DNA of 64,000 nucleotides from Flavobacterium sharifuzzamanii. GTDB lineage: Bacteria > Bacteroidota > Bacteroidia > Flavobacteriales > Flavobacteriaceae. Made by a program: the position numbers and the translations under genes. Below are positions 28,173 through 36,597 of the stretch, piece after piece; the stretch's first letter is position 1, and each line of letters begins with the position of its first letter. The stretch is from the NCBI RefSeq assembly GCF_003254585.1, contig NZ_QJGZ01000036.1, positions 62,001 through 126,000 of the forward strand. The letters run 5' to 3'. The notes under the pieces are model-generated. The model ran no database searches, had not been told where the DNA came from, and worked only from the letters and a program-made list of their open reading frames with translations.

Positions 28173-28952
28173 TTAGTTGAATCTTAAACGTACATAGACG
28201 TGTTTGATTCCTTTTTTGTCTGACTCCCTTTCATCGATTTCCAAAATATCTGTAAGCGATTTAAGCATTGGAGTCAGTTTTGAATAACCATAATTTCGAG
28301 GATCAAATTCAGGTTTTTTCTTTACGATTAGATTTCCGACATCCCCAAGAAACGCCCAGCCATCATCATCTTCAATGTCTTCTATAGTAGCTTCAATTAG
28401 TTCTATAGTCTGTTTATCAATTTTATGAAGAGCTTTTTCTGCTGGTTTTTCAATTGGCTTTTTGGTATCAGTAGCGGTTGTTTTAGGTTTTTTCTTTTGA
28501 ATTGCTCCATCCAAAACCTCAATATAAATAAATCGGTCGCAGGCCACAATAAACGAGTTTGGCGTTTTCTTTTCTCCAATTCCGATTACTTTCATTCCCG
28601 ATTCGCGAAGCCTCACAGCAAGTCTTGTAAAATCGCTGTCGCTAGAAACAATGCAAAAGCCATCTAATTTTCCAGAATAAAGCAAATCCATAGCATCAAT
28701 AATTAGAGCAGAATCTGATGAATTTTTTCCGACCGTGTAACTATATTGTTGAATAGGAGTGATAGCATGTTCTAATAAAACACCTTTCCAGCCATTTGCA
28801 TTTGGTTTTGTCCAATCGGCATAAATCCTTTTCGTAGTTGGTGTTCCTAGTTTTGCAATTTCTTCCATCATACCTTTTACATTGCTGTAGGGCACATTGT
28901 CAGCGTCAATAAGAACTGCCAGTTTTAAATCTTTTGAATTGCTTAAAGGCAT
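28173..28952 (-). CDS. NYN domain protein with C-terminal LOTUS (OST-HTH) domain
   Basis: Residues about 8-150 form a NYN (PIN-like) nuclease domain: LAVLIDADNVPYSNV at the start, then KNSSDSALIIDAMDLL and IVSSDSDFTRLAVRLRESG, which carry the acidic residues for Mg2+. After a basic linker (KKKPKTTATDTKKP), residues about 185-259 fit an OST-HTH/LOTUS domain: DGWAFLGDVGNLIVKKKPEF, NYGYSKLTPMLKSL. Such NYN-LOTUS proteins are predicted RNases or RNA-binding factors. The bacterial role is not established. A minus-strand -7 candidate is at 28981-28988 (TAACTTTG). Confidence 0.88.
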   Translation of the reverse strand: MPLSNSKDLKLAVLIDADNVPYSNVKGMMEEIAKLGTPTTKRIYADWTKPNANGWKGVLLEHAITPIQQYSYTVGKNSSDSALIIDAMDLLYSGKLDGFCIVSSDSDFTRLAVRLRESGMKVIGIGEKKTPNSFIVACDRFIYIEVLDGAIQKKKPKTTATDTKKPIEKPAEKALHKIDKQTIELIEATIEDIEDDDGWAFLGDVGNLIVKKKPEFDPRNYGYSKLTPMLKSLTDILEIDERESDKKGIKHVYVRLRFN

Positions 28953-29086
28953 TTGTTAAATATTTAAAATTTAATACTCTCAAAGTTAAAATTAAAATTG
29001 GTTTTTATCAGAATTGAATGATGAATATATGTTTTTATGACTATTAATTAGTTTCATTATAAATAATGTTTGCTCTTTAGGAAAAT

Positions 29087-29112
29087 AATTAAAGATAAAT
29101 TTGTCTTTTATT
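29087..29112. promoter_or_regulatory. Candidate NsrR-type operator upstream of the Rrf2 gene
   Basis: A 26-bp palindrome: AATTAAAGA, 8-base spacer TAAATTTG, TCTTTTATT. It overlaps the -33 TTG of the promoter that follows, a position that fits repression and autoregulation. The same half-sites and spacer length recur at 30200-30225 and 38085-38110. Confidence 0.6.
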
Positions 29113-29131
29113 AAAAACCTCTCTATCTTTG
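29101..29131 (+). promoter_or_regulatory. Promoter of the Rrf2 regulator gene
   Basis: TTG (29101-29103) and TATCTTTG (29124-29131) are 20 bases apart. The -33 lies inside the palindrome at 29087-29112. Confidence 0.65.
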
Positions 29132-29152
29132 TCTAGAATTAATTAAGGATGT

Positions 29153-29602
29153 ATGTTTTCAAAAGCGTGTGAATACGGAATAAGAGCTTCAATATTTATT
29201 GCGACCAAATCTTCTAAAGGGATTAGGGTTGGAATAAAAGATGTAGCAAAAGAAATTGATTCGCCAGAACCATTTACAGCCAAGATTATGCAGATTTTGA
29301 CAAAAAGTGGCATAATTAATTCGACAAAAGGAGTAGGAGGCGGATTTGAAGTTTCGCCAGAGGCATCAAAATCTATTAAGTTAATTCAGATTGTAGATGC
29401 TATTGATGGAAACAAAATTTACAGCGGCTGCGGAATTGGATTAAAAGAATGCTCAGAAGAACATCCTTGCCCAGTTCATCACGAATTCAAGAAAATACGT
29501 GGACTGCTATTAGAAATGCTTAAAAATACAACTTTAGAACAGCTTGCTTCTGATGTAAAATCGGGAGATTTCTTTCTTAAAGCAACAAATGCGAACAATT
29601 AA
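29153..29602 (+). CDS. Rrf2-family transcriptional regulator, NsrR-like
   Basis: This 149-residue winged-helix regulator has the family start MFSKACEYGIRASIFIA and the wing STKGVGGGFEV. Three cysteines (Cys93, Cys100, Cys106 in CGIGLKECSEEHPC) match the Fe-S ligand spacing of NsrR and IscR. The neighbours downstream are azurin, NO reductase and Ric, so a nitric oxide sensor of the NsrR type is the best reading. IscR is less likely, since no isc or suf genes are visible. Autoregulation is suggested by the palindrome over its promoter. Confidence 0.88.
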   Translation: MFSKACEYGIRASIFIATKSSKGIRVGIKDVAKEIDSPEPFTAKIMQILTKSGIINSTKGVGGGFEVSPEASKSIKLIQIVDAIDGNKIYSGCGIGLKECSEEHPCPVHHEFKKIRGLLLEMLKNTTLEQLASDVKSGDFFLKATNANN

Positions 29603-29622
29603 TATTATTAAATATCTTAAAA

Positions 29623-30147
29623 ATGAATACAAAAACCAAAATTTCAGTACTAATCCTAATGGGATTTCTAGCAGTTACTTCTTGCGGTAAAAAAGAAACA
29701 GCTCCAGCTGATCAAACAGAAACAACTGAACAGTCTACAGAGGGTGAAGCTGCTCCTGTAACTTCAACGGAAGAAAATGTTTTAGTTATTGAAGGAAATG
29801 ACCAAATGCAGTTTAATACAAGTGAATTGAAAGCTGTTGCTGGAAAACCAATTAAATTGACTTTGAAACACGTTGGAAAAATTCCGAAAGAAGCAATGGG
29901 ACACAATTTAGTGATTTTACAGGAAGGAACAGATCAAGCTGCTTTTGCTTTAAAAGCTAATGATGCCAAAGCGACTGATTATATTCCTGAATCTGAAAAA
30001 GCTTCAATCATTGCACACACTAAATTAATTGGTGGTGGAGAAGAAGACACAATCGAGTTTACAATTGATAAAAAAGGATCATACCCATTTATTTGCTCTT
30101 TCCCTGGTCACGTAGCCATGATGAAAGGTGTATTAATTGTTGAGTAA
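29623..30147 (+). CDS. Azurin lipoprotein (blue copper protein)
   Basis: Periplasmic electron carrier, here probably an electron donor for the nitrite reductase encoded at 36.6 kb. The 174-residue product is a lipoprotein (VTSCGKKE, Cys21) with an acidic linker. The azurin domain has type 1 copper ligands His94 (MGHNLVI), Cys158, His163 and Met167 in ICSFPGHVAMMKG. It lies 20 bp after the Rrf2 gene in the same operon. Confidence 0.93.
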   Translation: MNTKTKISVLILMGFLAVTSCGKKETAPADQTETTEQSTEGEAAPVTSTEENVLVIEGNDQMQFNTSELKAVAGKPIKLTLKHVGKIPKEAMGHNLVILQEGTDQAAFALKANDAKATDYIPESEKASIIAHTKLIGGGEEDTIEFTIDKKGSYPFICSFPGHVAMMKGVLIVE

Positions 30148-30153
30148 ATAAAC

Positions 30154-30191
30154 AAAAGCTCCAAATGCTGTAACTGGCTTTGGAGTTTTTT
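30154..30191 (+). terminator. Imperfect hairpin terminator after azurin
   Basis: AGCTCCAAA and TTTGGAGTT form a stem with an internal mismatch region, followed by a T run. It could reduce but not abolish read-through to norZ. Confidence 0.6.
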
Positions 30192-30199
30192 TAAAAACT

Positions 30200-30225
30200 A
30201 ATAAAAGATAAAAATGTCTTTTATT
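30200..30225. promoter_or_regulatory. Candidate NsrR-type operator upstream of norZ
   Basis: AATAAAAGA, spacer TAAAAATG, TCTTTTATT: a perfect 9-bp inverted repeat that ends 13 bases before the norZ ATG. No TAnnTTTG element was found just upstream, so the norZ promoter itself is not identified. Confidence 0.6.
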
Positions 30226-30238
30226 GAATGAAAAAAGA

Positions 30239-32473
30239 ATGAAAAGAGAAAAAAAATTATGGATAGTATTTGCATTGGTAATGAGTATATCATTTGCAGT
30301 GCTAGGTTATTATGGTTATGAGATTTATCAGCAAGCGCCACCAGTACCAAAAGAAATTGTAACCGATTCTGGAAAAGTTGTTTTTAGCGAAAGCGAAATT
30401 AAGGATGGACAAAATATCTGGCAAAGTATAGGAGGCCAGGAAGTAGGATCAATCTGGGGACACGGCGCCTATGTGGCCCCAGACTGGACTGCAGATTGGC
30501 TGCATAGGGAAGCCGTTTTTATATTGGATATTTATGCTAAAAAAGACTTCAATAAAAAGTATGAAGAATTGGATGCCGAAAAACAATCAGCTCTAAAGGT
30601 TCGCTTGCAGAAAGATTTAAGAACCAATCGATATGATGCTCAAACAGGTATACTTACCATTTCTGAAAACCGTTTGGCAGCGATTCAACATTTAAGCGAA
30701 TATTATAAAGGACTTTTTACAAATGATCCTCAATTTGATAAGTTGAGAGAAGAATATGCGATTCCGAAAAACTCGATTAAAGATGTGGAGAGAATGCATA
30801 AAATGAATGCCTTTTTCTTCTGGGCAACTTGGGCAACAGTTACCAATCGTCCTAATGGAGATATTTCGTATACACATAACTGGCCGTCAGATGATTTGGT
30901 TGGAAATACTGCCACAACAGAACTTTTGGCTTGGTCTGGAGTAAGTATTATTTTATTGATTTTAAGTGTTGGAATCTTAGTTTTCTATCATGCAAAATCG
31001 GGTGAAGAAGAAGAATTTCCGCTTCCAAAAGAAGATCCGCTTATTAAGCAGGGAAAAACCAAATCTATGGGCTTGGTGACCAAATATTTCTGGATTGTAA
31101 GTCTACTGATGGTTCTGCAAATGGTTTTCGGAATCATAACAGCGCATTATGGAGTTGAAGGAAATGGTTTATACGGAATTCCGATTGATAAAATCCTGCC
31201 TTATGCTGTAACACGTACATGGCACACACAATTGGCGATTTTCTGGATTGCTACGGCTTGGCTGGCAACTGGATTGTACATTGCTCCGGCAGTTTCGGGG
31301 AAAGATCCTAAATTTCAATGTTTTGGAATTAACTTCTTATTTGTCGCTTTACTAATTATTGTTTTGGGCTCAATGGTTGGGCAATGGTTTGGAGTAATGC
31401 AAAAGCTGAATTTAGTTCAAAATTTCTGGTTTGGACATCAAGGTTATGAATATGTTGATTTAGGTCGTTTCTGGCAGATTTTCCTTTTAGTTGGACTGTT
31501 TTTATGGCTGGCTTTAATGATTCGTCCGTTACTTCCAGTTTTAAAGAAAAAAACAGAAGAGAAAAATCTAATCATTTTGTTCTTAGTTTCTTGTACTGCA
31601 ATTGCCATGTTCTACGGAGCTGGATTAATGTGGGGAAGACAAACCAATCTAGCCATTGCAGAATATTGGAGATGGTGGGTCGTTCATCTTTGGGTTGAAG
31701 GTTTCTTTGAAGTATTTGCAACAGTTGTAATTGCGTTTTTGTTTGTTCGTTTGGGATTATTAAAAACAAAAACGGCTACTTTAAATGTGCTTTTTGCAAC
31801 CATTATTTTCATGTCTGGAGGTATTTTAGGAACATTTCACCACTTATATTTCTCAGGAACGCCAACGGCAATTATGGCTTTAGGAGCAACATTTAGTGCT
31901 TTAGAAGTTGTGCCTCTAACTTTAATAGGTTTTGAAGCGTATCAAAACTATAAAATCTCAAAATCAACACAATGGATTGCCGATTACAAATGGCCAATTT
32001 ATTTTATGATTTCTGTAGCATTTTGGAATTTTCTCGGAGCCGGAATCTTCGGATTTATAATTAATCCGCCAATTGCCTTGTACTATGTTCAAGGATTAAA
32101 CACAACGCCTTTGCATGGACATACAGCTCTATTTGGGGTTTATGGAATGTTGGGAATTGGGCTGGTATTATTTGTATTGAGAAGTTTATACCGAAATGTA
32201 AGCTGGAATACTAAACTGCTTAAAATCACTTTTTGGTCATTAAATATTGGATTATTTCTGATGGCAATCTTGAGTTTGCTTCCAATTGGAGTGTGGCAGG
32301 CAATTGAAAGTATCAGTAACGGAATGTGGTATGCTCGTTCATCAGAATTGATGCAGCAGCCAGCAATGATTACTTTAAAATGGCTTCGCGCAATTGGAGA
32401 TTCTATTTTCGGAATTGGATTTATTACAATGGCTTGGTTTGTATTTGAACTGACATTAAAAAACAAAAAATAA
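30239..32473 (+). CDS. norZ: Quinol-dependent nitric oxide reductase (qNOR)
   Basis: Single-subunit NO reductase that reduces two NO to N2O with quinol, in the inner membrane. From the ATG at 30239 it has 744 residues. The N-terminal domain (DGQNIWQSIGGQEVGSIWGH) is the NorC-like part without a heme c motif. The NorB-like part has about 12 helices with heme and non-heme iron ligands: TWHTQLAIFWIATAW, VHLWVEGFFE, GTFHHLYFSG and LHGHTALFGVYGM. A TTG at 30224 could extend it by 5 residues but would overlap the palindrome. Ric follows after 22 bp. Confidence 0.93.
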   Translation: MKREKKLWIVFALVMSISFAVLGYYGYEIYQQAPPVPKEIVTDSGKVVFSESEIKDGQNIWQSIGGQEVGSIWGHGAYVAPDWTADWLHREAVFILDIYAKKDFNKKYEELDAEKQSALKVRLQKDLRTNRYDAQTGILTISENRLAAIQHLSEYYKGLFTNDPQFDKLREEYAIPKNSIKDVERMHKMNAFFFWATWATVTNRPNGDISYTHNWPSDDLVGNTATTELLAWSGVSIILLILSVGILVFYHAKSGEEEEFPLPKEDPLIKQGKTKSMGLVTKYFWIVSLLMVLQMVFGIITAHYGVEGNGLYGIPIDKILPYAVTRTWHTQLAIFWIATAWLATGLYIAPAVSGKDPKFQCFGINFLFVALLIIVLGSMVGQWFGVMQKLNLVQNFWFGHQGYEYVDLGRFWQIFLLVGLFLWLALMIRPLLPVLKKKTEEKNLIILFLVSCTAIAMFYGAGLMWGRQTNLAIAEYWRWWVVHLWVEGFFEVFATVVIAFLFVRLGLLKTKTATLNVLFATIIFMSGGILGTFHHLYFSGTPTAIMALGATFSALEVVPLTLIGFEAYQNYKISKSTQWIADYKWPIYFMISVAFWNFLGAGIFGFIINPPIALYYVQGLNTTPLHGHTALFGVYGMLGIGLVLFVLRSLYRNVSWNTKLLKITFWSLNIGLFLMAILSLLPIGVWQAIESISNGMWYARSSELMQQPAMITLKWLRAIGDSIFGIGFITMAWFVFELTLKNKK

Positions 32474-32495
32474 AAACACGTTAAAATTAATTATC

Positions 32496-33227
32496 ATGGA
32501 AAATTTAAAAAATAAAACAATAGGATCATTTGTAGCTGAAGATTTTAGAACAGCTGCAGTATTCTCTAAATATAGAATTGATTTTTGCTGCAAAGGAAAC
32601 AGGACAGTTACTGAAGTTTGCGAAAAACAAAATATTGATGCAGATGCTTTACTAGAAAATGTATTGCAAGTTGTACAATCAGAAAACAATGGAACGATCG
32701 ATTTCAATTCATGGCCATTAGATTTATTGGCAGATTATATTGAGAAAACACACCATCGTTATGTCGAAGAAAAAATAAACGTTTTACTTCCGTTTTTAGA
32801 TAAATTATGCAAAGTGCATGGTGCAAATCATCCTGAGTTATTCAAAATCAATGAACTGTTTATTGGCTGTGCAGGAGAATTATCTCAGCACATGAAAAAA
32901 GAAGAATTGGTTTTATTTCCATTTGTAAAAAGGATGGTGAAAACGAAAGATACAGACGGAATTTTACATCAGCCATCTTTCGGAACCGTTTCTAATCCGA
33001 TTGCGATGATGATGCATGAACACGACAATGAAGGCGAACGTTTTAGAGAAATCGCTACGTTGACAGATAATTATACTCCGCCAGCAGATGCTTGTACGAC
33101 TTACAGAGTGACTTTTGCTATGCTGAAAGAGTTTGAAGCAGATCTGCATAAACACATTCATTTGGAAAATAATATTTTGTTTCCAAAAGCTGTGATTTTA
33201 GAAAAAGACTTTGTTGAAGTAGAATAA
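32496..33227 (+). CDS. ric: Iron-sulfur cluster repair di-iron protein Ric
   Basis: Ric (YtfE/ScdA) restores Fe-S clusters damaged by NO or oxidants. The 243 residues have an N-terminal DUF542 domain with the paired cysteines YRIDFCCKGNRTV and a C-terminal hemerythrin-like four-helix bundle with iron-binding His/Glu in EKTHHRYVEEK, LSQHMKKEE, MMHEHDNEGE and LHKHIHLENNILFP. It is last in the run after qNOR and fits NO defence. A terminator follows. Confidence 0.94.
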   Translation: MENLKNKTIGSFVAEDFRTAAVFSKYRIDFCCKGNRTVTEVCEKQNIDADALLENVLQVVQSENNGTIDFNSWPLDLLADYIEKTHHRYVEEKINVLLPFLDKLCKVHGANHPELFKINELFIGCAGELSQHMKKEELVLFPFVKRMVKTKDTDGILHQPSFGTVSNPIAMMMHEHDNEGERFREIATLTDNYTPPADACTTYRVTFAMLKEFEADLHKHIHLENNILFPKAVILEKDFVEVE

Positions 33228-33252
33228 AGGTTAATTTTAATAGTGGAAAAAG

Positions 33253-33294
33253 CACCGATAAAATATCTAAACATGATAATTATCGGTGTTTTTT
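33253..33294 (+). terminator. Hairpin terminator after ric
   Basis: CACCGATA (33253-33260) pairs with TATCGGTG (33281-33288), followed by a T run. Confidence 0.7.
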
Positions 33295-33323
33295 ATTTCA
33301 AGAAATCTTACTTTTAATTGAAA

Positions 33324-33461
33324 TTAAACACATAGAAACATAGATTTTAAAGCTTAAAAAGATGATTTTAGAAAATCTAGATTTTCACACATAGCTATGT
33401 GTATTAATGCAAGTGAAACGCCTTTTAAGCGTCTAGAAAATCTATGTTTCTATGTGTTTAA
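33324..33461. repeat. Palindromic repeat element, copy A
   Basis: A perfect 25-bp inverted repeat (33324-33348 with 33437-33461, core AAACACATAGAAACATAGAT) encloses an internal palindrome, CACATAGCTATGTG. The interior is similar to the reverse complement of the interior of 35027-35181, so there are two inverted copies, one on each side of the gene at 33477. Confidence 0.9.
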
Positions 33462-33476
33462 ATAAAAATATAATCT

Positions 33477-34700
33477 ATGAATTCTCAAAAAAGCTGGATA
33501 CTGTGCTGTTTTTTTAATTTTCTGATGGCCTGCGTTTTCGGATTATTAATGCGTTTTATGTATCTCTTTCCTTTAGATTTTTTGAACTATAGTTTTCTGC
33601 TTCATGCGCATTCGCATGTTGCGATGTTAGGCTGGGTTTATATGATCGTTTATGTTTTGGTTGTTCATTTTTTTATTCCAAAAGAAAAAAGCCAGAAACC
33701 AATTTATAACCGTTTATTTTGGCTGACAGAATTTTCAGTAATCGGAATGATGATTGCTTTTCCAATTCAAGGATATGCTTTGTTTTCGATCGTATTTTCA
33801 ACCATGCATATTTTGCTGAGTTATGTTTTTTGCCGTTTAGTTTGGAAAGACGGCTTAAGAGATAAATCGTCATCGCAAAGACTTTTATTGACTTCAATTT
33901 TATTTATGGTTTTGTCGACTTTTGGAGTTTGGTGTCTGGGTCCGGCCGTGAGCACGTTAGGAAAACAAAGTGCTTTTTATCAAATTGCGATTCAGTTTTT
34001 TCTTCATTTTCAATTTAACGGCTGGTTTATACTGGCGATTTTGGCTTTGTTTTTAAAGCAATTTCAAAATAAAATTGATGAGGTAAAGTTTAAGAAGTTT
34101 TACTTTCTAATGGTTGCTTCTACGCTATTGACAGTTTGTTTTCCAGTGCGTTGGTTTATCGAAAATGATATTTTGAGTTATATCAATGGCTTGGGGGTTT
34201 TAATACAATTAGGAGCATTTATTTGTTTTTATAAAATGTTACAGCCTCAAATCAGTCATTTCAAAAATACTTTAGATAAAACAACTAAAATGGTTTACGG
34301 TTTGGCTTTATGTTCTTTGTTTTTGAAAGTCGGAATTCAATTGCTGACTCTTTTTCCAAATTTGGCCGAAGTTTCACATCAAATTAGAAATTTTGTAATT
34401 GGATTTATTCACTTAACTACTTTGGGAATCATAACAGGATTTTTGTTTGGAATTTTACTGCAGAATAAAATACTTTCTGCTGATTCTTCAATATTGAAAA
34501 TAGGAGTGAAGTGTTTTATTTTAGGATATATTACAACCGAAGTTTTATTGTTTCTGCAAGGCTGGTTTTTCTTTTTTGGAGAAGGAAGCATTCCAGGATA
34601 TTTTCAGAGTATTTTGATTTTTAGTATTCTTTTGGTTTTGGGGTTGGTTTTAATAATGACTTCAATAGTTAAACGAAAATCATATTGTCATAGTAAATAA
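33477..34700 (+). CDS. Polytopic membrane protein of unknown function in the NO cluster
   Basis: The 407-residue protein has about 11-12 membrane segments and almost no soluble domain. Conserved-looking histidines lie in FLLHAHSHVAMLGWVYM (residues about 42-58) and FFLHFQFNGWFI. The first resembles His-rich helices of heme-copper oxidase and NnrS-type proteins, but I cannot assign it to a named family. It follows Ric after 249 bp and is flanked by repeat copies. A role in NO or nitrite metabolism is inferred only from position. Confidence 0.65.
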   Translation: MNSQKSWILCCFFNFLMACVFGLLMRFMYLFPLDFLNYSFLLHAHSHVAMLGWVYMIVYVLVVHFFIPKEKSQKPIYNRLFWLTEFSVIGMMIAFPIQGYALFSIVFSTMHILLSYVFCRLVWKDGLRDKSSSQRLLLTSILFMVLSTFGVWCLGPAVSTLGKQSAFYQIAIQFFLHFQFNGWFILAILALFLKQFQNKIDEVKFKKFYFLMVASTLLTVCFPVRWFIENDILSYINGLGVLIQLGAFICFYKMLQPQISHFKNTLDKTTKMVYGLALCSLFLKVGIQLLTLFPNLAEVSHQIRNFVIGFIHLTTLGIITGFLFGILLQNKILSADSSILKIGVKCFILGYITTEVLLFLQGWFFFFGEGSIPGYFQSILIFSILLVLGLVLIMTSIVKRKSYCHSK

Positions 34701-34746
34701 GTCCGAGCAGGACGGCATTTTTATAGCTGAGAGATGACATATTGTA

Positions 34747-34930
34747 AAGCTTCGGAGAAGCGAAATATTTATAGAAAGCGTTTGGCAAAGATAAAAAGCT
34801 CCAGCGGAGCGACATAATTATAGAATCATATTAGGATTGTAATTTGTTAACCTGATAAATATTTCGCTTCACTGGAGCTCTATGTAGTTGGTTTAGATTT
34901 TTCTATAAATATTTTGCTTCTCCGAAGCTT
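34747..34930. repeat. Inverted repeat with AAGCTTCGGAGAAGC arms
   Basis: The 31-base arms 34747-34777 and 34900-34930 are complementary with one mismatch. The interior has a second set, GCTCCAGCGGAGC and CGCTTCACTGGAGCTC. The 490-bp gap 34701-35190 holds this element and the repeat copy at 35027, and no gene was seen in it. Confidence 0.85.
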
Positions 34931-35026
34931 AACTTAGCTTTTTAAATAAAAAACAAGAGTCAATTTATTTCTAAACTTGCTCTTGCTTCTTACTAATTAA
35001 CCTATTTATCTAATGATTTTTTTATT

Positions 35027-35181
35027 TTAAACACATAGAAACATTCCCGATAGCTATCGGGATTGCAAACGCATAAAAGGAGTTTCACTTACATCAATGC
35101 ACATAGCTATGTGTTAAAATCTAGATTTTTTAAAATTATCTTTTTTTACTTTCTTAAAAATCTATGTTTCTATGTGTTTAA
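35027..35181. repeat. Palindromic repeat element, copy B, inverted
   Basis: An 18-bp perfect terminal inverted repeat (35027-35044 with 35164-35181) shares its sequence with copy A at 33324. The interior GTTTCACTTACATCAATGCA...CACATAGCTATGTG matches copy A in reverse complement. An extra perfect palindrome, CCCGATAGCTATCGGG (35046-35061), lies near the left end. Confidence 0.88.
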
Positions 35182-35190
35182 AAATTATGT

Positions 35191-35787
35191 CTATATTTTT
35201 CCTGCTTCTAAATTTATTGTTTCGATTGTTTTTTCATTATTTACACCTAAACCTTCTTGCTGAAAAACCAATTCTCCTTCTGGATTAAAAACACTAATAA
35301 TGTTCGAATGTGAGAAATCTATTGGAGAGATTTTTTTATAATTGACAGCCAAAACTGCAGCAAATTCTCGTGTGTTTTCTTCTGTTGAACGAAGAAAAAT
35401 CCAAGGATCTTGATTCATTTTATTTTCAATTGCGAACGATTTTAATCTTTCTGGAGTATCTGTATTTGGATCTATACTGACCAAAATCAGTTTTACATGC
35501 TGTTTTGTTTGTTTCTCCAGTTTTGATTCAATATCCCGCATATCTGCCACTAATCTAGGACAAGCCGATTTGCAACTGGTATAAATCATAACCATTACAA
35601 GGACATTTCCTCTAAGCGATTTCAATTCAATATCCTTTCCGTCTTGTGTTGTCCATTTTGAGGGAAGATTATAAATTGATAAATCGCTGATTTCCTTTTT
35701 TGTTTCTGCTTTAACCTCTTTTTTATCTGCTTCCTTACAGCTGTAAAATGAGAATAGGAGAAGAAAAGCAATTGCTATTTTTTTCAT
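35191..35787 (-). CDS. SCO1/SenC-family lipoprotein
   Basis: SCO proteins deliver copper or act as thiol-disulfide reductants for copper enzymes. The 198-residue lipoprotein (FYSCKEADKK) has the copper-binding CxxxC at Cys72 and Cys76 (YTSCKSACPRLV) and the distant His160 (DFSHSNIISVF), so the ligand set is complete. It is the third gene of the nirK operon and may supply copper to NirK or azurin. It starts 17 bp after the SUMF-domain gene. Confidence 0.92.
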   Translation of the reverse strand: MKKIAIAFLLLFSFYSCKEADKKEVKAETKKEISDLSIYNLPSKWTTQDGKDIELKSLRGNVLVMVMIYTSCKSACPRLVADMRDIESKLEKQTKQHVKLILVSIDPNTDTPERLKSFAIENKMNQDPWIFLRSTEENTREFAAVLAVNYKKISPIDFSHSNIISVFNPEGELVFQQEGLGVNNEKTIETINLEAGKI

Positions 35788-35804
35788 TGTAAACTAATTT
35801 TAAA

Positions 35805-36581
35805 TTAGATTTTCGGTTTTGTTGTGCTGGCGCATCTAAAGCCCAGATTTCGTGTTGAATATTGCGCTTTCAAGCTCCCACGGAACGCGTAACGCATAAA
35901 TGCTGCATAATCCATTAAATCGGATGCGTTTACAGATCCGCTTCCGCAAAAGAGGTTTTTGTCTGTACTTTTATCTTTTCTAGATTCTCCTGATAAAAAG
36001 ATACTGTTGAAATCAGAAGTCCATTCCCAAACCAAACCGTGCATATCGTAAACTCCCCAATAATTTTTGAAAGTTTTTCCAATTTCATTTTCATACGTTC
36101 TTGATTTCTCATACCAAGACAAAATGTATTCGTTGAATTCCTTTTTGGTTCTAGCATCTATTTTTTTTGTGTCTGCCATTGCTACATATTCCCATTCATC
36201 CATTGTTGCCAGACGTTTTCCTTGGCATTCGCAGTATTTTTTTGCTGCAAACCAAGAAACACTTGTTACGGGCGATTTAGGTTTGGCATTTCCAAAATCA
36301 AAATCAGTTGCCCAATAAGAGAGATAACTTTTATCAGCAAAAATTCCTTTAATTTTCGATTTTTGATAAGAAGGATTTCTTTTGACAAACTCTAAAAACT
36401 CACTATTTGTAACTGGATAAATGTCTATATAAAATGATTTTACAGCGACAGGTTTTTGAGAAACAGCTCCATAAAGAGGGACATAAGATCCCTCTTTTAT
36501 GAAAGCCATTTCTTTTTCCTGAGCTTTCATGACACTAGACACAGAGAAAAAGATAGTTAGTATGAAAATGTATTTTTTCAT
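35805..36581 (-). CDS. nirV: NirV-like SUMF/formylglycine-generating-enzyme-fold protein
   Basis: The 258-residue protein has a signal peptide and an FGE-sulfatase fold: FYIDIYPVTNSEFLEFV, PVTSVSWFAAKKYCECQGKRLATMDEWEYVA and DMHGLVWEWTSDF. The C-terminal segment where true FGEs have two copper-binding cysteines reads RGSLKAQYSTRNLGFRCA, so these cysteines are absent and formylglycine synthesis is unlikely. NirV proteins of denitrifiers have this fold and are encoded next to nirK. Here too it lies directly after nirK, 16 bp downstream. Role unknown. Confidence 0.82.
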   Translation of the reverse strand: MKKYIFILTIFFSVSSVMKAQEKEMAFIKEGSYVPLYGAVSQKPVAVKSFYIDIYPVTNSEFLEFVKRNPSYQKSKIKGIFADKSYLSYWATDFDFGNAKPKSPVTSVSWFAAKKYCECQGKRLATMDEWEYVAMADTKKIDARTKKEFNEYILSWYEKSRTYENEIGKTFKNYWGVYDMHGLVWEWTSDFNSIFLSGESRKDKSTDKNLFCGSGSVNASDLMDYAAFMRYAFRGSLKAQYSTRNLGFRCASTTKPKI

Positions 36582-36597
36582 GCTGAATGTTTGCTGC

